DNA of 46,146 bases, taken from contig FR884031.1 in the NCBI GenBank assembly GCA_000435495.1, forward strand, positions 29,582 through 75,727, written 5' to 3'. Of the stretch, positions 32,307 through 40,967 are shown piece by piece. Source of the DNA: Firmicutes bacterium CAG:552. Its GTDB lineage: Bacteria > Bacillota > Clostridia > Christensenellales > Pumilibacteraceae. The translations under genes and the position numbers were made by a program. The notes beneath the pieces are model-generated. The model was given only the letters and a program-made list of their open reading frames with translations. It ran no database searches and was not told the origin of the DNA. How positions within the stretch are numbered: position 1 is the first letter of the stretch; each line of letters starts with the position of its first letter.

Positions 32307-34066
32307 AAGATTTGCCGTCCACCCCCGGCGTGTATATAATGAGGGACGTTACCGGAAAGGTGATATACGTCGGCAAGGCGGTAGTTTTAAAAAACAGAGT
32401 CAGACAGTATTTTAATAATTCTCCGAAGCTGCCAAAAGTGCAGGCAATGGTGGATAATGTCGACAGATTCGAGTATATTATCACGCTCACGGAAAAAGAT
32501 GCTTTGTCTCTCGAAGCAAATCTTGTTAAAAAATACAATCCGCATTATAATATTTTGTTGAAGGACGACAAGGCAAGCCCGTATATAAGGATAGACACCA
32601 GAGAAGAGTTTCCTACGGTGGAGGTTACTCGAAAATTAAAAAAAGACGGAGCAAAGTATTACGGTCCGTATTTGAACGGGCTGAGAGTGTGGGATATAGT
32701 AGGCATAATAAGGACTGCGTTCGGAATGCGTACTTGCAAAAAAAGAATGCCAAAGAAACAGTGCCTTTATTATCACATCGGACTATGCAAAGCGCCGTGC
32801 GGCGGACTAATATCCAAGGAAGAATATAAACAAGTCGTAGACCGAGTTATAGAATTTTTGTGCGGTAAGGATGACGGAATAAAAGAACTTCTGGAAAGCA
32901 AAATGATGTCTGCCGCAGATGCGGACGATTTCGAGCAAGCTATAGTGTACAGAGAGCAGTTAAAAATGTTTAAGCTTCTGAGAGAACGTTCCGTTGCCAA
33001 TTTAGGCAAAGTGGTAGACGTGGATTCTTTTGCTATTGCTTCTAACGGTATGCACGGAGCTGCGTCGGTAAATATAGTCAGGGGCGGAAAAATGATGGGC
33101 GTATACAACTTTGCCTTGGGCGACGCAGCCGATACCGAGGCAGAGGCTCTGTCATCGTTCGCAGTCGCTTTTTATTCGGCGAACCATGAAATTCCTGACG
33201 AAGTATGTTTCCCGGTGGAGTTTGACGCAAGCGGATTGTCGGAATATCTTTCCACCGTATCCGGGAAAAAGGTGCATATTAATTTCCCCGAAAAAGGTGC
33301 AAAGCGTCAGTTAATAAAAATGGCAAAAGATAACGCCGCCGACTTCCTGGAAAAATCGGCAGAAAAACAGTTGCGTCGAGAGTATATGACAAGCGGAGCG
33401 GCGGAGCGGCTGAAAAACATTCTCGGATTGCAATCGGTCAGACGAATGGAATGTTTCGATATTTCGCATGTAAGCGGTGTGGATAAGGTTGCGTCGCAAG
33501 TAACGTTTATAGACGGAGAACCGTCAAAAAAAGATTACCGTCGTTATAAAATACGTACGGTAGAGGGAAATAACGACTTCGCATGCATGGCAGAAGTTAT
33601 TTCCCGACGAATGGACAACGGGGACTTGCCCGATTTGATAGTGATAGACGGCGGAAAAGGTCAGCTCGGTTACGCAATGGAGGCTATGTGCGCCGCCGGT
33701 GTAGATATACCGATGATAAGCCTTGCCGAACGTAACGAAGAAATTTACTTACCCGGCAAAAGCGATCCGATTATTTTGACCAAAAACGATTATGCATTGA
33801 GGCTGTTGCAACGGATAAGAGACGAGGCGCATAGGTTTGCAATAACGTATCATAGAAATTTGCACGCAAAACGAGTTTCGTCCAGCGTTTTGGACGAAAT
33901 CGACGGCGTAGGCCCGCACAAAAGAAATATACTGCTCAAGACTTTCAGCTCTGTGGACAGGCTGAGTCATGCAACCGTTGACGAGCTGAGCTCAATAAAC
34001 GGGATAGATCGTAATACGGCGCAGAAAATTTTCAATTACTTTAGGGAGAACGGAGATGAAATATAA
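32282..34066 (+). CDS. uvrC: UvrABC system protein C
   Basis: This is the dual-incision nuclease of nucleotide excision repair. The ATG at 32282 follows AGGAG (32269-32273) by 8 bases; the TTG at 32276 is too close to it. The N-terminal GIY-YIG domain ('PGVYIM', 'VIYVGKA') makes the 3' incision. The UVR motif ('DADDFEQAIVYREQL', near residue 205) contacts UvrB. The RNase H-like domain ('MECFDISHVSG', 'IVIDGGKGQL') makes the 5' incision, and the C-terminal helix-hairpin-helix motifs ('LDEIDGVGPHKRN', 'LSSINGIDRNTA') bind DNA. At 594 aa it is complete. Confidence 0.97.
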   Translation: MPVTRQNLEDLPSTPGVYIMRDVTGKVIYVGKAVVLKNRVRQYFNNSPKLPKVQAMVDNVDRFEYIITLTEKDALSLEANLVKKYNPHYNILLKDDKASPYIRIDTREEFPTVEVTRKLKKDGAKYYGPYLNGLRVWDIVGIIRTAFGMRTCKKRMPKKQCLYYHIGLCKAPCGGLISKEEYKQVVDRVIEFLCGKDDGIKELLESKMMSAADADDFEQAIVYREQLKMFKLLRERSVANLGKVVDVDSFAIASNGMHGAASVNIVRGGKMMGVYNFALGDAADTEAEALSSFAVAFYSANHEIPDEVCFPVEFDASGLSEYLSTVSGKKVHINFPEKGAKRQLIKMAKDNAADFLEKSAEKQLRREYMTSGAAERLKNILGLQSVRRMECFDISHVSGVDKVASQVTFIDGEPSKKDYRRYKIRTVEGNNDFACMAEVISRRMDNGDLPDLIVIDGGKGQLGYAMEAMCAAGVDIPMISLAERNEEIYLPGKSDPIILTKNDYALRLLQRIRDEAHRFAITYHRNLHAKRVSSSVLDEIDGVGPHKRNILLKTFSSVDRLSHATVDELSSINGIDRNTAQKIFNYFRENGDEI

Positions 34067-34865
34067 AATTATTGCGAGCGACTTTGACGGAACTCTTTTA
34101 CGCAGTGACCGCACGGTATCTCGCCGTACGGTAGAGGCGATAGCTCGGTATCGAAAAGAAGGCGGGCTGTTTACTGTGAGTACCGGCAGAATGTTCGATT
34201 CCATAAGACGAAGTTTGGACGAGCTCGGTATGCAGGACGTGAACGTTCCCATTATAGCAATGGACGGCGGAATTATTCGGGAGAGCGTTAGCGGTAAGGT
34301 TTTGGCATCTTACCCCATGCCCAAGGCTGAGGTCGTTGATTTTTGCGAACGATGCGAAAAAATCGGCTGCTATTTTCATATATACACCGATAAATTATAC
34401 GTAGCCAAGGCAAACGATATAAACAGAGATTATTGTGCCGTGACGAAGATACATATGAACGAAGTGGGTAAATTAAGCCGATTTGTGAGAGAAAACGAAC
34501 TTCAGGTGCTTAAGGTGCTGATTGCCGACGATAATGCCGAACAGCTGTTGGACGTATTTAAGGACCGATACGAAGGTATTCAGTTTTTTATGTCGTGGAG
34601 TACATATCTTGACGGCGCATCTGTCTTTGCCGGGAAAGGAAACGGGGTGCGGAAATTTGCAGAAATGCATGGCATTGATATTAAAGACGTAATTGCCATA
34701 GGTGACAGCATGAACGATATTTCCATGGTCAGCGAAGCCGGATTGGGCGTGGCAATGCAAAATGCCGACGACAGACTAAAAAAATACGCCGACATGATTG
34801 CGCCGACTAACGATGAAGACGGCGTGGCAGAGACAATAGAAAGGGCTATCAGGGATGAGTTATGA
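34056..34865 (+). CDS. Cof-type HAD-IIB phosphatase
   Basis: This is a haloacid dehalogenase phosphatase of the Cof/YbjI group, acting on sugar phosphates, nucleotides or cofactors such as FMN or PLP. The catalytic motif is 'SDFDGTLLRSD' with D9 and D11. Motif II lies in 'FTVSTGR', and motif IV is 'AIGDSMNDISM' near residue 214. The cap region is the type C2B insertion typical of Cof. It has 269 aa. The gene overlaps uvrC by 11 bases and the next HAD gene by 4 (ATGA), so all four genes from queH form one operon. The substrate cannot be stated. Confidence 0.9.
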   Translation: MKYKIIASDFDGTLLRSDRTVSRRTVEAIARYRKEGGLFTVSTGRMFDSIRRSLDELGMQDVNVPIIAMDGGIIRESVSGKVLASYPMPKAEVVDFCERCEKIGCYFHIYTDKLYVAKANDINRDYCAVTKIHMNEVGKLSRFVRENELQVLKVLIADDNAEQLLDVFKDRYEGIQFFMSWSTYLDGASVFAGKGNGVRKFAEMHGIDIKDVIAIGDSMNDISMVSEAGLGVAMQNADDRLKKYADMIAPTNDEDGVAETIERAIRDEL

Positions 34866-35491
34866 AATATGCCGCAGTGATTTTTGACTTGGACGGAACG
34901 CTTATGAATACGCTCGGCGGTATTTCGGACGCTCTTAACTACGCCGCAGCAAAGCAGTCGATTTCGCCGTTTACTGACGATAAAGTTAAGTCTATGATAG
35001 GTAACGGGATAAGAAAATTGATAGATAGAGCGTTTGACAGTCTTGACGAAAAAGGTAAAGAACGTGCGTACGCAGACTTTACCGCTCGTTACAAAGTTAA
35101 GGCAAAAGAGTTATCTCGGCCGTATGACGGAGCAAATGATTTTTTAATTGCATTGAGAAGCGACGAGATAAAGGTCGCAATTGCTTCAAACAAAGACGAT
35201 TACGCCGTAAAAGCGCTCGCCGCAGAATATTTCTGCGATTGCGTCGATTTTTCAGTAGGCGCAACGGGGAATAATCCCCTTAAGCCGCACCCGTATATGA
35301 TTGATTTTGTTTCGGAAAAACTGTCCGTACCGAAATCGCAACTTGCGTACGTAGGGGACAGCGAAGTCGATTTGCTTACGGCGGCAAATTCCGGTGTTGA
35401 CGGCTACATTGTCGATTGGGGGTATGCGCTCAACAAAAATTTTGACACGGTACGAAGTTTTGACGACCTATATAAACTACTTACAAGATAA
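34862..35491 (+). CDS. HAD-IA phosphatase, phosphoglycolate phosphatase-like
   Basis: This is a soluble HAD phosphatase of the Gph/PpaX type. The nucleophile motif is 'VIFDLDGTLMNT' (D9, D11), the Thr/Ser motif II region is 'VAIASNKDDY', the conserved Lys is in 'NNPLKPHPYM', and motif IV is 'YVGDSEVDLLTA'. A helical C1 cap lies between residues about 15 and 85. The length is 209 aa. It is the last gene of the queH operon and ends 7 bases from a convergent gene. Phosphoglycolate salvage after DNA repair would fit beside uvrC, but that is a guess. Confidence 0.88.
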   Translation: MKYAAVIFDLDGTLMNTLGGISDALNYAAAKQSISPFTDDKVKSMIGNGIRKLIDRAFDSLDEKGKERAYADFTARYKVKAKELSRPYDGANDFLIALRSDEIKVAIASNKDDYAVKALAAEYFCDCVDFSVGATGNNPLKPHPYMIDFVSEKLSVPKSQLAYVGDSEVDLLTAANSGVDGYIVDWGYALNKNFDTVRSFDDLYKLLTR

Positions 35492-35498
35492 AAAACTG

Positions 35499-36656
35499 CT
35501 ATACGCTTAGTTTTGTAATCGATACTTTGTATGCGTAGTCTATTACGAATACTCCTGCGGAACAGGCAAAAATCGACGGCGAATTGTAAGACGCTGAGAA
35601 CGAAAACGCAAATTCTTTTTCCCCTATCAGTTTTACAGACGTCTTGCTTTTTTCGCTTTTTACGCAACAGACGTAATCGCTGTAATAACTAATGTCAAAC
35701 GGGTCGCTGAGCGATCCGTTTTTGTATAGACCGTAAGTCGTTGATACGTATGTGTCGTCTTCGGCTATTATTTTTTTCGGTTTGCCGTTTAGAGCGGTTA
35801 CATCGTCGCCGTCTATTACGGCGCTTCCTCTGTCGGTCTCTACAAGGTACACAAATTCGCCGTTACGTATCCAAAAATCTTTAACGGTATACGAAAAATC
35901 CAACGGATAAGTCGTAAGAGCATGCCCCCATACGCCGAAAGCCCGCATATTTTTGCTCATGCCGAATGCGTTGGCAAGCAGGTAAGGTTTGTCTGCTATA
36001 ATCAGTGTGTCTACGTAACCCAAGGAGTAATTTTCTTTGGCGCTGATAGAGGAACGATATTGAAGCGTTTCGTCAAACGTAGTAAGTTTCAAACGAGTAT
36101 TGCCGATGTCGCCGACTTTTGAGGTTACTACGCCGTATCCGTCGGTAAGAACGATAAGGTCTTCGATATTTTCCCCTTCGGATGACGGAACGGCTTGCTT
36201 TCGACGAATTTCGCCGCTATCGCTTATCGCTATTAAGTAAGGGATGTCCGATTGCATGCCTAAAACAAAATCGGTGCCTATATTTATTACTTTTTTCAGA
36301 GTATCACCGTATTCGTAAAATGCTTTGGTTTCTCCCTTTGGGGTAACTACGGCGACAAAACAGCCGGACCTTGTAAAGTCGTAGTCGGATGACGTCGTGT
36401 TTCCGAATATGTATATATCGCCACGATAAAATACGTCTATTACGTTTTCTTGACCGTCGCCTACGAGAGTTTGAGTAAATTCCGTTACAAGGTCGCTTGA
36501 CATCTCCGCTTGCCTGTACCGATTGTGGTTACGTTCGGTATTTGCGTCGACAACCGCAGTCGGTGTAATAGGAATAAAAAATAAGCCTACAGATAACGAA
36601 ATCAATACAATCAACAATACGGCTATAATACGGAATTGTGAATTTTGTTCTCGCAT
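35499..36656 (-). CDS. Membrane-anchored extracytoplasmic protein, unrecognised
   Basis: A 385-aa protein with an uncleaved-looking N-terminal transmembrane helix (residues about 10-30) after a short basic cytoplasmic end. The rest is extracytoplasmic and strand-rich, with repeating short beta segments such as 'GDIYIFGNT', 'LIVLTDGYGVV', 'GEFVYLVETD' and 'TYVSTTYGLYKNG'. That pattern is reminiscent of a beta-propeller, though no family motif is certain. GGGAGG lies 5 bases before the ATG. It is downstream of murG on the same strand with its own promoter in the gap. No terminator is visible before the convergent HAD gene. Confidence 0.75.
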   Translation of the reverse strand: MREQNSQFRIIAVLLIVLISLSVGLFFIPITPTAVVDANTERNHNRYRQAEMSSDLVTEFTQTLVGDGQENVIDVFYRGDIYIFGNTTSSDYDFTRSGCFVAVVTPKGETKAFYEYGDTLKKVINIGTDFVLGMQSDIPYLIAISDSGEIRRKQAVPSSEGENIEDLIVLTDGYGVVTSKVGDIGNTRLKLTTFDETLQYRSSISAKENYSLGYVDTLIIADKPYLLANAFGMSKNMRAFGVWGHALTTYPLDFSYTVKDFWIRNGEFVYLVETDRGSAVIDGDDVTALNGKPKKIIAEDDTYVSTTYGLYKNGSLSDPFDISYYSDYVCCVKSEKSKTSVKLIGEKEFAFSFSASYNSPSIFACSAGVFVIDYAYKVSITKLSV

Positions 36657-36727
36657 ATGCGCCTCCCTTTGCGTACAGTTTACAATGTATATATTTGAAG
36701 TTTTGTGCTAAAGTAGTCGCAAAATGT

Positions 36728-36757
36728 CTTATATTGTAAAATGTGCGGAAAAGTCAA
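36728..36757 (-). promoter_or_regulatory. Promoter of the membrane-anchored extracytoplasmic protein gene
   Basis: On the minus strand: TTGACT (complement of 36752-36757), an 18-base spacer and TATAAG (complement of 36728-36733), about 70 bases before the start at 36656. Confidence 0.65.
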
Positions 36758-36854
36758 TAAATAAGCGGTAAGTGCATAGGACAAATGGGACATAGGCGTT
36801 GTGTTTTATTTAGAGTTCGATTTGCCCGAACTTTACTTATTATTGATAATATCT

Positions 36855-37841
36855 TCAATCGTTAAGTATTAGTTTGGCAACTTTTGCGGTGCCGTCGACG
36901 TCGATTTTTTTTGGCGAAAAATCTTTAAGCGAATCTACGGCGTCTATCAGAGAACATGCAGAAAGATATTGTTGTGGCAGAACCTTTACGCAACCTAACG
37001 AACGAAAGTATTCTGCATTTTCCTCTTGGTCGCCTCGTGAAGCTCCTTTCGGTAAGGGAATAACCACCGCTTTTAATCCTAAAGCGACAATTTCGCAGAG
37101 AGAATTTGCGCCTCCTCTAGTGACTACGTAATCGGCGCTTGCATATAGCGACGGCATATCAGAAGAGTATTCGAGGCACCGGTAATTTGGAAGATTTTTT
37201 GGCATGCCGTCGGTTTTTCCCTTGCCGGCGATATGAATTACGAAGTATCTTTTTGTAAGTACGGGCAATGCCTTTAGCGTAGCTTCGTTTATGGCTCCGG
37301 CTCCGAGCGAACCGCCCATAACAAGCAACGTAGGAGAAGGATATATTCGGTTGCCTTTATATATGGATTGTCGGATTATGGCACCGGTATAAACGGCGTT
37401 TTTGTGTTTTATTGTGTCGAAGGACAGACAAACTTTTTCACACCTACCGGCAATTAAACGGTTTGTAAGCCCCATTGATATGTCGCTTTCGTGAGTAATC
37501 AGTCTGGTAGGCTTTGCGGTTGCGAGTCCTACCGGAAGAGATACGTATCCTCCTTTACAAAAGACCGTGTCCGGGTTTATCTCCTTTAGGATACGTCTTG
37601 CGCTCGATACCGAACGTATTAGTTCTATCGGGACGGAGGCATTTGCAAAGATTTTGTTTCTTACGTATTTAACGCAATGTATCGTATGATATTTTACTTG
37701 AGGATAATCTTTCATAAGTCGGCTTTCTATGCCGTCGGTTCCGATGAAGTGCAGTTCGCAGTCGGATAAAAACGGCAAAAGTGCGATTATGGGAGTAACG
37801 TGGCCTGCGGTACCGCCGCCGGAAAGTACAATTTTTCTCAT
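36855..37841 (-). CDS. murG: UDP-N-acetylglucosamine transferase MurG
   Basis: This adds GlcNAc to lipid I to form lipid II on the inner face of the membrane. The N-terminal glycine loop is 'LSGGGTAGHVTP' (residues 6-17). The usual 'HEQN' motif is replaced by 'HESD', a variant seen in some Bacillota. The C-terminal half has 'MGGSLGAGAIN', 'VTRGGANSLCEI' and the sugar-nucleotide motif 'GDQEENAEYF'. At 328 aa it is a little shorter than the usual 350-365. The gene is separate from any dcw cluster visible here. The ribosome binding site is modest (GAGG). Confidence 0.92.
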   Translation of the reverse strand: MRKIVLSGGGTAGHVTPIIALLPFLSDCELHFIGTDGIESRLMKDYPQVKYHTIHCVKYVRNKIFANASVPIELIRSVSSARRILKEINPDTVFCKGGYVSLPVGLATAKPTRLITHESDISMGLTNRLIAGRCEKVCLSFDTIKHKNAVYTGAIIRQSIYKGNRIYPSPTLLVMGGSLGAGAINEATLKALPVLTKRYFVIHIAGKGKTDGMPKNLPNYRCLEYSSDMPSLYASADYVVTRGGANSLCEIVALGLKAVVIPLPKGASRGDQEENAEYFRSLGCVKVLPQQYLSACSLIDAVDSLKDFSPKKIDVDGTAKVAKLILND

Positions 37842-37861
37842 AATAATACCTCGTAAACATA

Positions 37862-37890
37862 TTGACAGAGAGACGGATGTATAGTATAAT
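37862..37890 (+). promoter_or_regulatory. Full-consensus promoter of the alpha/beta hydrolase gene
   Basis: TTGACA (37862-37867), 17 bases, TATAAT (37885-37890): an exact consensus. A minus-strand TATACT (complement of 37883-37888) overlaps its -10 and could serve murG, though its -35 is poor. Confidence 0.9.
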
Positions 37891-37962
37891 TTATTTACAG
37901 CGATCTAACCGTTTATACATTATTTTATTTAGAATCGGTCGCAAAAATGAAAGGAGGATTCT

Positions 37963-38844
37963 ATGAAAAGAGAAATACTAAATATAAACGGCAAAAATAT
38001 TTCGATTGCCGTATGGGACGACACCGAAAATGCGAAAGGAGTAGTTCAACTTTCTCACGGAATGGCAGAACATATTCAAAGATATGACGATTTTGCAAGG
38101 TTTTTGTGCGGTAACGGATATATCGTTATCGGCGATGACCACAGAGGACACGGTTATACCGATCCGGATAAGTTAGGCGTGGCTAGCGGTGATATTTTTG
38201 AAGATACGGTTGCCGATTTGCGCTACATAACGTCGTATGCGAGCAAAACGTACGGGTTGCCCGTTATACTTATGGGACATTCGTATGGCTCTTTTCTTAC
38301 TCAAAGATATCTGACGTACGGGTTTGACGGAATAAAGGCGGCGATACTTTGCGGTTCTGCGAAACAAGGCGGACTGATATTAAAAGTAGGTAAAAGTTTG
38401 AGTCGGAAAAAATGCAAAAACGAAGCGGACGAACCCGGAGCGACTTTTGCAAAGATGACTTTCGAAAAATATGACAATGATTTCGGAGAAGGGAAAAACA
38501 GTTGGCTCAGCCTCAGTAAAGAAAACGTGCAAAAATTTAATGCAGATCCTTTGTGCGGATTTACTTGCAGTAACGGATTTTACTATAGCTTCTTTACCGG
38601 TATAGATAATGCGAATAAGTTTCTTCGACAGGGCGACGGCTTTAAGTTGTTGATTGTTTCGGGCAGCGAGGATCCTGTCGGAGGATACTGCAAGTATGTG
38701 GAAAAGTTGAATAGGATGTACCTAAAGGCGGGATATGATACTACTTTGCATTTGTACGAAAATATGCGCCACGAAATTCTCAACGAAGAAGGTAAACAGA
38801 TAGTTTATGACGATATTCTTGCTTTCCTTGACGAAAATATTTAA
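37963..38844 (+). CDS. Alpha/beta hydrolase, lysophospholipase/monoacylglycerol lipase-like
   Basis: This is a serine hydrolase of the Hydrolase_4 (COG2267) group, likely cleaving acyl chains from monoacylglycerols or lysophospholipids. The nucleophile is S107 in 'LMGHSYGSF', with D237 in 'VSGSEDPVGG' and H270 in 'NMRHEIL' completing the triad. The oxyanion region is 'LSHGMAEHIQRY' and the family motif 'DDHRGHG' is present. It has 293 aa and no signal peptide, so it is cytoplasmic. AAAGGAGG lies just upstream of the ATG. It is monocistronic, with a consensus promoter and its own terminator. Confidence 0.92.
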   Translation: MKREILNINGKNISIAVWDDTENAKGVVQLSHGMAEHIQRYDDFARFLCGNGYIVIGDDHRGHGYTDPDKLGVASGDIFEDTVADLRYITSYASKTYGLPVILMGHSYGSFLTQRYLTYGFDGIKAAILCGSAKQGGLILKVGKSLSRKKCKNEADEPGATFAKMTFEKYDNDFGEGKNSWLSLSKENVQKFNADPLCGFTCSNGFYYSFFTGIDNANKFLRQGDGFKLLIVSGSEDPVGGYCKYVEKLNRMYLKAGYDTTLHLYENMRHEILNEEGKQIVYDDILAFLDENI

Positions 38845-38882
38845 CCGATAGTGCAATTGGATAACAAATTACTGTGTAATAT

Positions 38883-38925
38883 AAAAAAACGGACCGAGCG
38901 GTAAGACCGAACGGTTCGTTTTTTT
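38883..38925 (+). terminator. Terminator of the alpha/beta hydrolase gene
   Basis: A 14-bp stem (38883-38896 with 38912-38925, one G-T pair) ends in seven T; a nested small hairpin (CGGT/ACCG) sits in the loop. Confidence 0.92.
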
Positions 38926-39265
38926 GCTATAAAAAGTTTTTAAATTGCTTCAAATGCTTATTTGGAAATTTAAGACATCTTTTTTGATATACGTATTTAA
39001 AAGAAAATTATTACTGATTTACAAAGTTTTACTCTAAATCCTGCAAAAAGTATTCGATGCGCAGATTCGCCGTTGTCGCTTGCGAAAATACCGAATTTAT
39101 CCGATCGGGTCAATTTAATTTAATAACGACGCAACATTTACACTTCCTTTTTAAAGTGCCGTGTTGGGAAATAAGCAAGGGTAAGGCATGTGTTTTTCGT
39201 TGCGGTTAGCAGAGAGTTGCTTACCGTCATTGTCGTAATTTTAAATATACGTATATAATAATGCG
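38926..39265. other. Unexplained AT-rich intergenic region
   Basis: About 340 bases between the hydrolase terminator and the 3' end of the MATE gene. I see no gene, RNA or clean terminator for the MATE gene. The sequence TTGATATACGTATT (38984-38997) recurs exactly at 45968-45981, and its core ATATACGTAT occurs again at 39245-39254. Confidence 0.5.
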
Positions 39266-40702
39266 TTAATTTAAATCATCGGAAGCCTGCAGTTCTTCTT
39301 CGGCGGCAGCTTGAGTTTCCTCCGCTATTATTTGTTTTTTGCTTTTACAGTCGAGCCCGTGTACCCAATCGCTGAATAAATAGTAAAAGAGATAGATTAT
39401 CGAACTTATGCCCCACGTGATCGGGTAAGCCCAATACACGTACCCGATTTCACCCGGGAAGATGATCGAAACCGTCTCGATATATATTATTCGAAAAACG
39501 CACCATACGGCGAGCATAACCGACATAGGAATGACGGCTTTTCCTGCTCCTCGGCAAACAGCGGCTACGCAATGCGAAAATGCAAGTAGTCCGTAAAACA
39601 ATGCAACCGTTTGCGCTTGACGCACGCCTAATTCAATAACTTCGGGTGTGTCGTCGAAAAACGCTACTAAGTATTTTGCAAGCAAAAACGTCGTTATGCC
39701 TATTGCTTCGGTAAGAATTACGCCGGATAATATGCCGAACGAGCCGCCTTTTTTTGCTCTGTCGTATTCCTTTGCGCCGAGGTTTTGTCCGACAAAAGTA
39801 GATATTGCCATTGTAAAGCTGTTAACGGGCAAAAATGCAAAGCCTTCGATTTTAGCGTGTATGCCGTATGCGGCGACCGCAAATTCGCCGTACGAATTGA
39901 TTTTTGACTGAACGACTACGTTTGCTATGCCTATAACCGAGTTTTGTATTCCGGCTGGAATACCGTATTTGAATATCTCGATAAACGATTTTTTATAAAA
40001 ACGTATATACTTAAGCGAAATCGTATAAAGCCGACCTTTTCTTGTAAGATGAATAAGGCATAGGACTACGCTGGCAGCTTGGCTTATAACCGTGGCAACT
40101 GCAGCCGAGCCGACGCCAAGACCGAAAGGACCCATAAACAAGCAGTCTAATGCCACGTTAAGCAGCGAAGAAAAAATCAGATAGTATAGAGGATTTTTGC
40201 TGTCACCCAGCGCATTCATGATGCTTCGACAGGCATTGTACATTGTCATGGCGACTATGCCGAAGAAGTAATATCTAAAGTATTCTACTGCCTGCGGCAT
40301 AATGTTTTCCGGCGTGTCTATCAGCCTGAGTAAAAACGGAGTAAATATTACGCCAAAGATGCTCAGCAGTATTCCGCTTACCAAAGAAAATGCGAGGTTA
40401 GTATAAATTGCCTTCGTCATATTATCTTTGTCGTCGGCTCCGAAGTATTTAGATATTACCACACCGGCTCCCGCCGACGCTCCGGTAAAGAAACTTACGA
40501 GAGTAAAGATAAGAGTGCCGGACGAGCTGACGGCGGCGAGTGCGTTGGTGTCTATAAATTTGCCGACTAGCCAAGTGTCGGCAGTGTTGTATAACTGCTG
40601 GAAAAGCTGGCTAAGAAAAATCGGCACCGAAAAATAAAGTATAGTTTTGCCTATACTTCCTTTGCTCAGATCTTTTGTGTCTTTTGCCGTGATTTTATTC
40701 AT
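39266..40702 (-). CDS. MATE family efflux transporter
   Basis: This is a multidrug/toxin extrusion antiporter with about 12 transmembrane helices in two MatE halves. The family start 'YFSVPIFLSQLFQQLYNTADTW' region is at about residues 24-45, and the repeated half begins near 'IFKYGIPAGIQNS'. The start is placed at the ATG at 40702 (478 aa); a TTG eight codons upstream has no ribosome binding site. A charged C-terminal tail rich in Glu, Gln and Ala is cytoplasmic. Substrates cannot be predicted. It is divergent from the XRE-topoisomerase operon. Confidence 0.93.
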   Translation of the reverse strand: MNKITAKDTKDLSKGSIGKTILYFSVPIFLSQLFQQLYNTADTWLVGKFIDTNALAAVSSSGTLIFTLVSFFTGASAGAGVVISKYFGADDKDNMTKAIYTNLAFSLVSGILLSIFGVIFTPFLLRLIDTPENIMPQAVEYFRYYFFGIVAMTMYNACRSIMNALGDSKNPLYYLIFSSLLNVALDCLFMGPFGLGVGSAAVATVISQAASVVLCLIHLTRKGRLYTISLKYIRFYKKSFIEIFKYGIPAGIQNSVIGIANVVVQSKINSYGEFAVAAYGIHAKIEGFAFLPVNSFTMAISTFVGQNLGAKEYDRAKKGGSFGILSGVILTEAIGITTFLLAKYLVAFFDDTPEVIELGVRQAQTVALFYGLLAFSHCVAAVCRGAGKAVIPMSVMLAVWCVFRIIYIETVSIIFPGEIGYVYWAYPITWGISSIIYLFYYLFSDWVHGLDCKSKKQIIAEETQAAAEEELQASDDLN

Positions 40703-40836
40703 TAAATTACTCGTGCCGCCATTCAAAATAATCGTCGAATTTTGCCGAAATTCGTCGGGAAAAAAGAACAGCGGTTTTACAATTGTTATGATTTCATTTT
40801 CATGCCGTTTTCGGCGACATAACTTATCCCAAAATC

Positions 40837-40865
40837 ATTATATCACGATTTAGAGGCAAAGTCAC
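40837..40865 (-). promoter_or_regulatory. Promoter of the MATE gene
   Basis: On the minus strand: GTGACT (complement of 40860-40865), a 17-base spacer and TATAAT (complement of 40837-40842) with an extended -10 TG. It leaves a leader of about 130 bases that includes a GCCG/CGGC hairpin (40804-40815). Confidence 0.75.
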
Positions 40866-40896
40866 TTGTTTTGAACGCTAAGAATTGTAAAATCGT

Positions 40897-40925
40897 TTGA
40901 CATTTGAATGATAATATGGTAAAAT
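40897..40925 (+). promoter_or_regulatory. Promoter of the XRE regulator-topoisomerase operon
   Basis: TTGACA (40897-40902), a 17-base spacer and TAAAAT (40920-40925) with an extended -10 TG at 40917-40918. Confidence 0.88.
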
Positions 40926-40967
40926 AGTAAGGTAGTAAGCGAACTAACTTATTATTCGGAGGCAGGT

